A DNA stretch of 64,000 nt from Alphaproteobacteria bacterium PA4 (GTDB lineage Bacteria > Pseudomonadota > Alphaproteobacteria > Sphingomonadales > Sphingomonadaceae), in the NCBI GenBank assembly GCA_002256005.1, contig NKIQ01000015.1, positions 1 through 64,000 on the forward strand. Direction: 5' to 3'. Positions 46,655-54,183 of this stretch are shown here, piece after piece. Position numbers and translations under genes: made by a program. A model generated the notes under the pieces. It did not search any database and had not been told where the DNA came from. It was given only the letters and a program-made list of their open reading frames with translations. Position 1 is the stretch's first letter. The number at the start of each line of letters is the position of its first letter.

Positions 46655-47046
46655 GCGGGGCGCACGATCTCGCCGTCTTCCTTGACGAAGTCCGCCGGCA
46701 AAGCCGTGTCGAGCACGGCGAGCGCGCGTTCGGAGGGGCGGGCCAGCACCGTGCCGCGCGGCCCGATGACCACCGGCCGGTTGATGAGGATGGGGTGTGT
46801 GGCCATGGCGGCAAGGATGGTTGCATCATCGGCGCCGACGAGACCCAGCGCCTCCGCCGGCGTGCCCTTCACCCGCAGCAGCGCCACCGCGCCGCCGACC
46901 GCCGCCGCGACCCGCGCCAGCGTCGCCGCGTCGGGCGTGTCCTTCAGATAATCGACGACCACCGGCTCGACGCCCGTGGCGCGGATCAGCGCCAGCGTGT
47001 TGCGCGACGTGCCGCATTTGGGATTGTGCCAGATGGTGACCGACAT
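46651..47046 (-). CDS. arsC: Arsenate reductase (glutaredoxin-coupled)
   Basis: R773-type arsenate reductase of 131 residues reducing As(V) to As(III). The catalytic cysteine is in IWHNPKCGTSRNTLALI. The two downstream arginine sites are visible as LLRVKGTPAEALGL and HPILINRPVVIGPRGTVLARPSE. ATG 47046 shares one base with the upstream arsI stop (TGATG). Confidence 0.92.
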   Translation of the reverse strand: MSVTIWHNPKCGTSRNTLALIRATGVEPVVVDYLKDTPDAATLARVAAAVGGAVALLRVKGTPAEALGLVGADDATILAAMATHPILINRPVVIGPRGTVLARPSERALAVLDTALPADFVKEDGEIVRPA

Positions 47047-47519
47047 CAGCAGCAACCGCTCTTGGCGGGCGCCGGTGCCAGCGTCGGCGCGCAACAGGCG
47101 CCGTCTGCCGCGCTGTCGCCCGCCAGCCGTGACAGGGCGGGGGAGCTGCCATAGTCCGTCGCGCTGCCCCTGGTCAGGAATGTTTCCCACACCACGCCTT
47201 GCGGATCGGCGATCCACGCCTTGCTCGATGTCGCATAGCAGCAGCTGGTCGCGGCTTCTTCCAGCACCGGGCCATCGGCGGCGGCGAGGCGGGCGCCGAC
47301 CTCGGCCAGTTCCGCCTCATCCTCGACCTGGATGCCGAGATGTTCGATGCCACGCGTCGCATGGCCGACCGAAATGGCGAAGTTCAGCCGCGGGTCGTCC
47401 AGCATCCATTTGGCATAGTCGGGCCGGGTGACGCTGGGTTCGGCGCCGAACAGCGTCGTGTAGAACCGCATGGATTGCACCAGATCATCGACGCCGACAT
47501 GGACATGCATCCGCTTCAT
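47046..47519 (-). CDS. arsI: ArsI/CadI family dioxygenase (organoarsenical C-As lyase type)
   Basis: VOC-fold protein of 157 residues matching ArsI/CadI. MKRMHVHVGVDDLVQSMRFY opens it, DYAKWMLDDPRLNFAIS and GIEHLGIQVEDEAELAEV carry metal-ligand positions, and the vicinal cysteine pair TSCCYATSSKAWIADPQGV is the trivalent-arsenical site of ArsI. ArsI cleaves methylarsenite to arsenite with O2 and Fe(II). The C-terminal 35 residues add more cysteines (ACCAP and a final GCC), longer than typical ArsI and possibly metal-binding. Second gene of the operon. Confidence 0.85.
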   Translation of the reverse strand: MKRMHVHVGVDDLVQSMRFYTTLFGAEPSVTRPDYAKWMLDDPRLNFAISVGHATRGIEHLGIQVEDEAELAEVGARLAAADGPVLEEAATSCCYATSSKAWIADPQGVVWETFLTRGSATDYGSSPALSRLAGDSAADGACCAPTLAPAPAKSGCC

Positions 47520-47875
47520 GCGACATTCCTTTCCAATAGGGCGCGCAAGCCGTCACCCGGTTTTTCCACCGCGGGCGCGCAATCGGCCCCGGCACAGCAA
47601 TTTTCGGTCAGGAAATCCACCAGGCCGCGCATCGCACCGAAATCGGCGGCATAGCGCAGCGACCGTCCCGCCCGCGCCGCCGTCACCAGCCCGGCGCGCT
47701 TCAGATGCGCGAGATGGAAGGACAGCGACGAGGCCGGCAGGCCCAGGTCCATGGCAATATCGCCCGCCGCGCGCCCGTCCGGCCCCGCCACCACCAGCAG
47801 CCGGAACACAGCCAGCCGGTGCGGCTGCGCCAGCGCGGCGAGGCGGTCGACCATGGTGTCGAGGGTTGTTTCCAT
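47516..47875 (-). CDS. arsR: ArsR family arsenite-responsive repressor
   Basis: Winged-helix metalloregulator of 119 residues. ALAQPHRLAVFRLLVVAGPDG begins the domain and LGLPASSLSFHLAHLKRAGLV is the recognition region. The C-terminal ENCCAGADCAP gives a Cys-Cys-x4-Cys arsenite site similar to that of Acidithiobacillus-type ArsR, not the CVC of R773 ArsR. First gene of the operon; its stop overlaps arsI (ATGA). An upstream frame from 48040 is rejected as non-family. Confidence 0.92.
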   Translation of the reverse strand: METTLDTMVDRLAALAQPHRLAVFRLLVVAGPDGRAAGDIAMDLGLPASSLSFHLAHLKRAGLVTAARAGRSLRYAADFGAMRGLVDFLTENCCAGADCAPAVEKPGDGLRALLERNVA

Positions 47876-47877
47876 GA

Positions 47878-47911
47878 TTCTGGAAATATAGAAATAGCGC
47901 GCTCGCGTCAA
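47878..47911 (-). promoter_or_regulatory. ars operon promoter and operator
   Basis: On the minus strand TTGACG (47911-47906) and TATATT (47890-47885) flank a 15-base spacer. TTCT-N8-AGAA (47893-47878) overlaps the -10 box as a possible ArsR operator. The -10 is only 9 bases from the start codon and there is no ribosome site, so the mRNA would be leaderless. Confidence 0.5.
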
Positions 47912-48357
47912 GCCACCGGATTGCGCGCCGCATCCAGCCGCTGCCGCAGTACGCGCAGGCCGGGCAGCAGCGCCGCCAGCTCCGCCGCCGGCAGGATCTG
48001 CTCCAGCTCGGCGAGCAGCGGCAGTTGCGCGGTGATGCAATCCTGGCGCATCGCCCGCCCGGCCTCGGTGATGGCAACGATCTTGGCGCGGCCATCGCCG
48101 GGGTCGGGCCGGATGGCGACATAGCCCGCCGCCTCCAGCCGTTGCAGCGTGTTGGTCATGGTCTGGCGCGTCACCTGAAAGGCGGTGGCCAGCCCGGCCG
48201 GCGAGCGCTCCCCGCCCAGCCGAACGAAATTGTTGAGCACCGAGAATTGCGACAGGGTGATGCCGCGCGGCAGCACCCGCTCCACCGCGTTGCGCGCCAG
48301 CTGTTCGATGATGCCGATTTCGTTGAAGACTTCAAAGGCGATCGGGTCGTCGGTCAT
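47908..48357 (-). CDS. MarR family transcriptional regulator
   Basis: Winged-helix regulator of 149 residues: VLPRGITLSQFSVLNNFVRL, then the DNA-binding GERSPAGLATAFQVTRQTMTNTLQRLEAAGYV and the wing RPDPGDGRAKIVAITEAG. It lies downstream of and overlaps (ATGA) a nitroreductase-like gene, so it probably controls it. The likely operator is the direct repeat at 49515-49544. Its stop codon region also carries the -35 box of the ars promoter. Confidence 0.87.
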   Translation of the reverse strand: MTDDPIAFEVFNEIGIIEQLARNAVERVLPRGITLSQFSVLNNFVRLGGERSPAGLATAFQVTRQTMTNTLQRLEAAGYVAIRPDPGDGRAKIVAITEAGRAMRQDCITAQLPLLAELEQILPAAELAALLPGLRVLRQRLDAARNPVA

Positions 48358-49493
48358 GGGCGAAAATGGCTCTCCAGCGGCCAGCGGGGTGCCGGGCCGG
48401 TGGCGGGACCATAGCCGATGCGGCCGAACATCTGCACGCGTTCGTCGCCGCGCGCCCCCAGCTGTTCGTGCAGCCGCGCGAAACATGCGGTCATTTCGGG
48501 ATATTCCTGCAGCGCCTGGCTGTTGGGGTGCAGCTTCAGGCCCAGCGCCGTCGCCAGCAGGTTGAGCCGCAGCCAGGCCTGGCCGGCGGCGAACTGGTCG
48601 GGCCGGTCATTGCCCGGCGTCGTCAGCCAGATCGCGGCGGGCAGCGAGCCGATGATGGCCAGCTGTTCGTCCAGCCCCTGGCGAAACACGGTGGAGTGAC
48701 GGTCGGCGAGGCTGTCGGCATCGAGCACGCCGGCCAGCGCCAGCGCCTCGACCATCGGCCCCTGCAGGAACAGGCCATCGGGATGGGCATCGATGGCATC
48801 GGCGCCGATGCGCAGCAGGTCGACGCTTTCCTGCCAGGTGCGCGGGGTTTCCGCCTCGATGGTGAAGGCTTTCAGCGTCGTTTCGCGGATCGCGGCCAGC
48901 CGCACCGGGTCGTTGCTATGGGCGATGGTCACACCCGGCACGGCAATCGCGGCGCAGCGTTGCAGCAGCGCCGTCGGCACCGGCCGGTCGGCGAACGGCT
49001 GCCGCGTCGTGCGGCGGGCGGTGATGACGGCGGCGAGCGGATCGCGAGCGATGGCCGGATCGGCGACGAACTGCAACCGGGCGATGACGCGATCATCCAG
49101 CCTGTCGCCGGGCAGGCCATCCGGGAAGGCGATGATGTCGAGCCGGTGCCCGCGCGTGCTGGCCGCCACCCGCGCCAGCTCGCAAAAGGCACCGAAGCCG
49201 ATCAGGATCTGCCGGTCATGGGGGTCGGTCGCCGGCAACCGGCGATCGGGGTCGCAGCGCACATCGACGCCATTGCCTTCGGTCAGCGTCAGCAGCCAGG
49301 GCTGGCGGTTGTGCGGATTGGGGGCGAGGATGGCGTGACGCAGCGCATCGAGCCGGACATCGGCGACCGGTTCCGCGACCTGCCACGGCCGCATCGCCGT
49401 CTGCGGCACACGCATCACCCGCCAGGTGGCGCCGGCGCCGACCAGCGCGACGGCGCCACCCAGCCCCAGGATGATGGTACGACGACTGGCCAT
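48354..49493 (-). CDS. Acg-type nitroreductase family protein
   Basis: A 379-residue protein of the Acg/nitroreductase-like FMN family. A twin-arginine-like start (SRRTIILGLGGAVALVGAGA) suggests export or anchoring. Then come RHAILAPNPHNRQPW (the family's flavin-region motif), DRQILIGFGAFCELARVAAS, the duplicated second half AVITARRTTRQPFADRP, and DQFAAGQAWLRLNLLATALGL. Members may lack catalytic activity and sequester FMN; function here is unknown. It is coupled to the MarR gene. Confidence 0.8.
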   Translation of the reverse strand: MASRRTIILGLGGAVALVGAGATWRVMRVPQTAMRPWQVAEPVADVRLDALRHAILAPNPHNRQPWLLTLTEGNGVDVRCDPDRRLPATDPHDRQILIGFGAFCELARVAASTRGHRLDIIAFPDGLPGDRLDDRVIARLQFVADPAIARDPLAAVITARRTTRQPFADRPVPTALLQRCAAIAVPGVTIAHSNDPVRLAAIRETTLKAFTIEAETPRTWQESVDLLRIGADAIDAHPDGLFLQGPMVEALALAGVLDADSLADRHSTVFRQGLDEQLAIIGSLPAAIWLTTPGNDRPDQFAAGQAWLRLNLLATALGLKLHPNSQALQEYPEMTACFARLHEQLGARGDERVQMFGRIGYGPATGPAPRWPLESHFRP

Positions 49494-49514
49494 GCTGCGA
49501 CTCCTTTGGTTCGA

Positions 49515-49544
49515 TATCGAACTAGATAGTCAGCTATCGAACTA
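49515..49544 (-). promoter_or_regulatory. Candidate MarR operator: direct repeat of TATCGAACTA
   Basis: TATCGAACTA occurs at 49515-49524 and 49535-49544, exactly 20 bases apart. The palindrome TTCGATATCGAA (49510-49521) overlaps the first copy, and GATAG-tcag-CTATC (49525-49538) lies between. The site is 20-50 bases upstream of the nitroreductase start. Confidence 0.6.
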
Positions 49545-49601
49545 TCGTCAAGCGCGGCTTCGCGAACCGGCTTTGGCTGTTGCGGCTCTCATTCGGGTCG
49601 G

Positions 49602-50654
49602 TCAGGCCCGGTGCGCCAGTCGCCCGGCGCGGATGCGGGCGATCTCGGCGGCCAGCACATCGGCGAAATAGGCGTCGCAGCCGATGCAGACATTTTCGAC
49701 CGCGCGGCCCTTGGGATCGATTTTCGTCGACGCCGCGCGGAAATCGGCGCGGCTCCAGCCGGCGGCCAGGCCCATGGCCTCGGGGTCGCCGGCGTTGATC
49801 GCCTCGAACGCCGGATGGCCCTTCAGGCTGTCGAGAATGTCGGTCAGCCGCTCTTCGGTCAGCTTGCCCAGCGCCGCACCGGTCTTGAGGCAGCAGGGGT
49901 AGACCGAGCCATCGGGTTCGATCGCGACCTCCGATCCGGCAGCGCCATGATTGAGGAAATTCTTGCCGCCGCTCCAGCGCGCACAGAAGTTGGTTTCATA
50001 GGTCGCGTTGACGAGGCCGTTGGCAAAGGCGCGTCCCCGCGGCCACAATTCGCCGATCCACAGGTCGGGCTGCGCCCCGAAGAACAGGAAGCTGGGCCGG
50101 TCGTCACGGCGGCGGGCCGGGGCCGGGGCCTGCAGCCGGTCATCGGTCACGCCGCCCAGCCCGACCTCGACCAGGCCGAACGGCGCCATCATGGCACGGA
50201 TGTGCGCCATCAGGGCAAATTTGGCGTCGCCCTGATGCCCGACGTGATAATCGTCGATGCTGGCGATGGCGATGGTCGTCACACCGCGGTCCAGCATTTC
50301 GCCGATCAATTGCGGCGTCAGCACATCGCCGGTCGTCTGCACCGAAATGCGCGGCCCCATATCGCCCCAGCGCGCCCGGATCGCCGCCAGCACCGGATAG
50401 AATAATTCCTCGCGGACGCCATCGATCAGCAGTTCGCCGCCGGCCAGCACCAGCAGGCCACGCTGACGTTCGCCCTTGCGGTTCACGAAGCTGAAATCGT
50501 CCGGCAGATTGGCGAGGATGCGCTGATAGGCGGCCTGGCCTTCGCCGACGACGCGCTGCAACGCCTCGCGCACATAGGGCCGGAAGCGATCGTCATAGCA
50601 ATGCGGGCAGCGCCGGTGGCAGGCCCAGGTCAAGACCCAATAGATCGCTTCCAT
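49602..50654 (-). CDS. Radical SAM/SPASM-like protein
   Basis: Radical SAM enzyme of 350 residues. The [4Fe-4S] cluster motif CxxxCxxC is at the very N-terminus in WACHRRCPHCYDD. The C-terminal third has extra cysteines (SVYPCCLKTGAALG and NVCIGCDAYFADVLA) that resemble SPASM auxiliary cluster sites. The central part includes LLVLAGGELLIDGVR and VQTTGDVLTPQLIGEMLDRGV. Substrate unknown; no peptide precursor gene was recognised nearby. The ATG at 50654 puts the cluster motif at residue 11 onward, as usual. Confidence 0.82.
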   Translation of the reverse strand: MEAIYWVLTWACHRRCPHCYDDRFRPYVREALQRVVGEGQAAYQRILANLPDDFSFVNRKGERQRGLLVLAGGELLIDGVREELFYPVLAAIRARWGDMGPRISVQTTGDVLTPQLIGEMLDRGVTTIAIASIDDYHVGHQGDAKFALMAHIRAMMAPFGLVEVGLGGVTDDRLQAPAPARRRDDRPSFLFFGAQPDLWIGELWPRGRAFANGLVNATYETNFCARWSGGKNFLNHGAAGSEVAIEPDGSVYPCCLKTGAALGKLTEERLTDILDSLKGHPAFEAINAGDPEAMGLAAGWSRADFRAASTKIDPKGRAVENVCIGCDAYFADVLAAEIARIRAGRLAHRA

Positions 50655-50819
50655 GCCGGCACCTTGCCGCGCCGGCCCGGCGCCGGCAAGGGGCGGGCAG
50701 CGCGGTCTGTGACATTGGCCGGGACCGGACCACCCCCCAAAAGTCGCCGCTGTCGGGGAATGGCTTGACCGTGCCAAGGAACATGGCACGGAGACGTTCG
50801 TTACTTCAGGAGACAGACC

Positions 50820-51884
50820 ATGGCCGGGCCGCTTTCAGGGCTGCGCATCATCGAGCTGGCCGGCATCGGGCCGGGGCCGTTTGCGGCGATGATGCTCGCC
50901 GATCATGGGGCGGAGGTCATCCGCATCGATCGGCCCGGGGCGCGCATCGATGCGCGCGATCCGCTGCTGCGCTCGCGGCGGCTGATCGGCGTCGACCTGA
51001 AATCGCCGGAAGGCAAGGTGCGGGTGCGCGAGCTGGTCAAATCCGCCGATGGCCTGATCGAGGGTTTCCGCCCCGGCGTCACCGAGCGGCTGGGGCTGGG
51101 GCCGGATGTGCTGCTCGCCGACAATCCCCGCCTCGTCTATGGCCGCATGACCGGCTGGGGCCAGACCGGCCCCTATGCCCAGGCGGCAGGGCACGACATC
51201 AACTATATCGCGCTGGCCGGCGCGCTGCACACCTATGGCCGTGCGGGGGAAAAGCCGACGCCGCCGATCAACATGGTCGGCGATTTCGGTGGCGGCGGCA
51301 TGATGCTGGCCTTCGGCATGGTCAGTGCGCTGCTGCATGCGCAAAAGACCGGGCAGGGCCAGGTCATCGACACCGCGATGACCGATGGCGCAGCCGTGCT
51401 GATGAGCATGATCTGGGGCTTTCGCGCCAATGGCATCTGGAGCGACGACCGCGGCACCAATTTGCTCGATACCGGCGCGCACATGTACGACACCTATGAA
51501 ACCGCCGATGGCAAATGGATCAGCATCGGCAGCCTGGAACCGCAATTCTATGCCGAGCTGCGCGCCCGCGCCGGCCTCGCCGAGGACAAGGATTTCGACG
51601 CCCAGATGGACCGCAGCCAATGGGGCGCGCTGAAGGCGAAGCTGACCGCGCTGTTCCTGACGAAGTCGCGCGACGAATGGTGTGCGCTGATGGAAATGAC
51701 CGACGTCTGCTTCGCGCCGGTGCTGAGCATGGCGGAGGCGCCAACGCACCCGCACAATGCGGCGCGCGGCACCTTCATCGAGGTGGGCGGCGTGATGCAG
51801 CCGGCGCCGGCGCCGCGCTATTCGCTGACGATGACGGACACGCCGCGGATGACGACGGCGTTCGATACGGAGTTGGGCGCTTGA
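50820..51884 (+). CDS. mcr: Alpha-methylacyl-CoA racemase (CaiB/BaiF family)
   Basis: Class III CoA-transferase-fold enzyme of 354 residues. LSGLRIIELAGIGPGPFAAM opens it; the catalytic His and Asp of AMACR/Mcr appear in AAGHDINYIALAGAL and INMVGDFGGGGMM. LIGVDLKSPEGK and GRMTGWGQTGPYAQ are family motifs. It racemises 2-methylacyl-CoA esters during branched-chain lipid breakdown. AGGAG precedes ATG 50820. The stop TGA overlaps a TTG (TTGA) that looks like the natural start of the next gene. Confidence 0.9.
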   Translation: MAGPLSGLRIIELAGIGPGPFAAMMLADHGAEVIRIDRPGARIDARDPLLRSRRLIGVDLKSPEGKVRVRELVKSADGLIEGFRPGVTERLGLGPDVLLADNPRLVYGRMTGWGQTGPYAQAAGHDINYIALAGALHTYGRAGEKPTPPINMVGDFGGGGMMLAFGMVSALLHAQKTGQGQVIDTAMTDGAAVLMSMIWGFRANGIWSDDRGTNLLDTGAHMYDTYETADGKWISIGSLEPQFYAELRARAGLAEDKDFDAQMDRSQWGALKAKLTALFLTKSRDEWCALMEMTDVCFAPVLSMAEAPTHPHNAARGTFIEVGGVMQPAPAPRYSLTMTDTPRMTTAFDTELGA

Positions 51885-51929
51885 ACCTCCCTCCCCGGCC
51901 TGTCGCGCGGCCGCCGCTATCCGGAGCCG

Positions 51930-53033
51930 GTGTCGGCGACCCGCACCGCCTTTCAGCGCGACCGCGACCGCATCATCCATTCCGGCGCCTTCCGCCGCCT
52001 GCGCTACAAGACGCAGGTGTTCGTCGCCCCCGATGGCGACCATTTCCGCGTTCGCCTGACTCATAGCCTCGAAGTCGCGCAGATCGCCCGCAGCCTCGCC
52101 CGCGCGCTGGGGCTGGACGAGGATCTGACCGAGGCGCTGGCGCTGGCGCACGACCTCGGCCACCCGCCGTTCGGCCATAGCGGCGAGGATGCGCTGGAAG
52201 TGGCGCTCGCCCCCTATGGCGGCTTCGATCACAACGCCCAGACGCTGCGCATCGTCACCAAGCTGGAAAACCGTTATCCGGGCTGGGATGGCCTCAACCT
52301 CAGCTGGGAAACGCTGGAGGGCCTCGCCAAGCACAATGGCCCGATCTACGAACCCGGCTGGGCGCTGGCCGAGGCGGATGCCGGCTTCCCGCTCGATCTC
52401 GCCAGCCATGCCGGGCTGGAAGCGCAGGTGGCGGCGCTGGCCGATGACATCGCCTATGACAATCACGATCTCGACGATGGCATCCGCGCCGGGCTGTTCA
52501 CCATCGAGGAGCTGGTTGCCGAGGTGCCGTTTTCGGCGCGCAGCTGGGCCGCGGTGCAGGCGCGCTGGCCGGGGGTGACGGCGCGGCGGCGGCTGGTGCC
52601 GGAACTGGTGCGCGACCAGATCGGCCTGATGGTCGATGATCTGATCGTCGAAACCCGCGCCCGGCTGGGCATCATCCGCCCGCAATCGGTCGCCGATGTC
52701 CGCATGGCCGGGCAGACGCTGGTGGCGCTGTCCGCCACCATGCGCGCCGAAACCGATGTGCTGAAGGCGTTTTTGCGCGCCCGCATGTACCGCCACCCGC
52801 GCGTCGCGGCGCTGCGCGATCCGTCGCAACTGGTCGTCGCCGGGCTGTTCGCGGCGCTGCACGACCGGCCGGCGGCGATGCCCGGTGATTGGGCGACGCA
52901 GACGCCGGCCGAGGAACCGGCCCGCGCCCGGCACGTTGCCGATTTCATCGCCGGCATGACCGACCGCTATGCGCTGAAGGCCTATGAAAATCTGGTGGGG
53001 CCATCGCCGCTGCCGACCGATATCGCCATCTGA
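51930..53033 (+). CDS. dgt: Deoxyguanosinetriphosphate triphosphohydrolase-like protein (start disturbed)
   Basis: HD-domain dNTP triphosphohydrolase, about 367 residues from GTG 51930. RTAFQRDRDRIIHSGAFRRL, RLTHSLEVAQIARSLARALG and the HD motif ALAHDLGHPPFGHSGEDAL are diagnostic. The conserved N-terminal SRGRRYPEP lies upstream of the GTG in the same frame (51903-51929), with only a CTG (51900) as start. The TTG at 51881, overlapping the previous stop, is in another frame. Removing one C from the run at 51893-51896 would give an uninterrupted MNLPPGLSRGRRYPEP. So this may be a frameshift, a sequencing error or a CTG start. Confidence 0.82.
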   Translation: MSATRTAFQRDRDRIIHSGAFRRLRYKTQVFVAPDGDHFRVRLTHSLEVAQIARSLARALGLDEDLTEALALAHDLGHPPFGHSGEDALEVALAPYGGFDHNAQTLRIVTKLENRYPGWDGLNLSWETLEGLAKHNGPIYEPGWALAEADAGFPLDLASHAGLEAQVAALADDIAYDNHDLDDGIRAGLFTIEELVAEVPFSARSWAAVQARWPGVTARRRLVPELVRDQIGLMVDDLIVETRARLGIIRPQSVADVRMAGQTLVALSATMRAETDVLKAFLRARMYRHPRVAALRDPSQLVVAGLFAALHDRPAAMPGDWATQTPAEEPARARHVADFIAGMTDRYALKAYENLVGPSPLPTDIAI

Positions 53034-53049
53034 ACCCGGGGGAAGACCA

Positions 53050-54183
53050 ATGATCGAAGTCCATGGCACGCACGACCCGCGCTTTGCCGGCGTCGTCGCC
53101 GCCTTTGCCGCCAATTTCGACAATGATGGCGATGTCGGCGCCAGTTTCTGCGCAACGGTCGCGGGCGAAACCGTCGTCGACATCTGGGCCGGCCATGCCG
53201 ATGCGGCGCGCACCCGGCCCTGGGAACGCGACACGCTGGTCAATGTCTATTCGACGACCAAGACGATGTGCGCGCTGACGGCGCTGCTGCTCGCCGACCG
53301 CGGCGAACTGGATTTCGGCCAGCGCGTCGCGCATTACTGGCCGGAATTCGCCGCCGCCGGCAAGGCGGACGTGACCGTCGCCCAGCTGATGTCGCACGCC
53401 GCCGGCCTGTCCGGCTTTCGCGAAAAAATGACCAAGGACGACATGTATGACTGGGCGAAGGTCACCAGTCTCCTTGCCGCCCAGGAACCGTTCTGGGCGC
53501 CCGGCACGGCGCCCGGATACCATGCCATCACGCAAGGGTTTCTGGTCGGCGAGGTCATCCGCCGCATTACCGGGCAGACGCCGGGTACGGTCTTCCGCAC
53601 CGAAATCGCCGAGCCGCTGGGCAGCGATTTCCACATCGGCCTGGCGGCCAGCGAGGATGACCGGGTGGCCGAGCTGATCCCGCCGCCGCCGGGCGGTGGC
53701 ATCGCCGATATCGCCGACCGGCCGCTGACCGCCAACATGGCGACCAACCCAGCCGTCGATCCGCGCGAAACCCGCACCAGGGCGTGGCGGGCGGCCGAAA
53801 TCCCCGCCGCCAATGGCCAGGGCAATGCCCGCAGCGTCGCCGAGATCCAGACCTTGCTGTCGAACGGCGGCGTCTCGAAGGGCAAGCGCATCCTCAGCGA
53901 AGCCGGCGCCCGCCGCGTGCTCGAATCGCAGATCAAGGGCGATGACCTGGTGCTCGGCATGGCGGTGCACTACGGCCTCGGCCTCGGCCTTGCCGGCGGC
54001 CTCACGCCGATGCCGCACGACGAATGCTGCTATTGGGGCGGCTATGGCGGCTCGCTGGTCATCAACGATCTGAAGGCGCGCAGCACCATGGCCTATGCGA
54101 TGAACAAGATGGCCTCCACCACCACCGGCGACCTGCGCGCCTTCAACCTCGCCATCGCCATGTGGCAGGCGCTGGCGGCATGA
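53050..54183 (+). CDS. Serine hydrolase, class C beta-lactamase/esterase fold
   Basis: A 377-residue cytoplasmic-looking protein (no signal peptide) of the EstB/beta-lactamase-like group. The nucleophile motif SxxK is in VYSTTKTMCALTALLLADRG, the tyrosine motif in PGYHAITQGFLVGEVIRRI, and GYGGSLVINDL near the C-terminus replaces the KTG box. VDIWAGHADAARTRPWERDT precedes the nucleophile as in esterases. Substrate unknown. The stop overlaps the next serine hydrolase (ATGA). Confidence 0.85.
   Translation: MIEVHGTHDPRFAGVVAAFAANFDNDGDVGASFCATVAGETVVDIWAGHADAARTRPWERDTLVNVYSTTKTMCALTALLLADRGELDFGQRVAHYWPEFAAAGKADVTVAQLMSHAAGLSGFREKMTKDDMYDWAKVTSLLAAQEPFWAPGTAPGYHAITQGFLVGEVIRRITGQTPGTVFRTEIAEPLGSDFHIGLAASEDDRVAELIPPPPGGGIADIADRPLTANMATNPAVDPRETRTRAWRAAEIPAANGQGNARSVAEIQTLLSNGGVSKGKRILSEAGARRVLESQIKGDDLVLGMAVHYGLGLGLAGGLTPMPHDECCYWGGYGGSLVINDLKARSTMAYAMNKMASTTTGDLRAFNLAIAMWQALAA

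Noticed and set aside
51930-53033. Pseudogene call for the dGTPase
   Set aside because: The HD core is intact and only the first few codons are affected, so a start or sequencing problem is more likely than loss of function.
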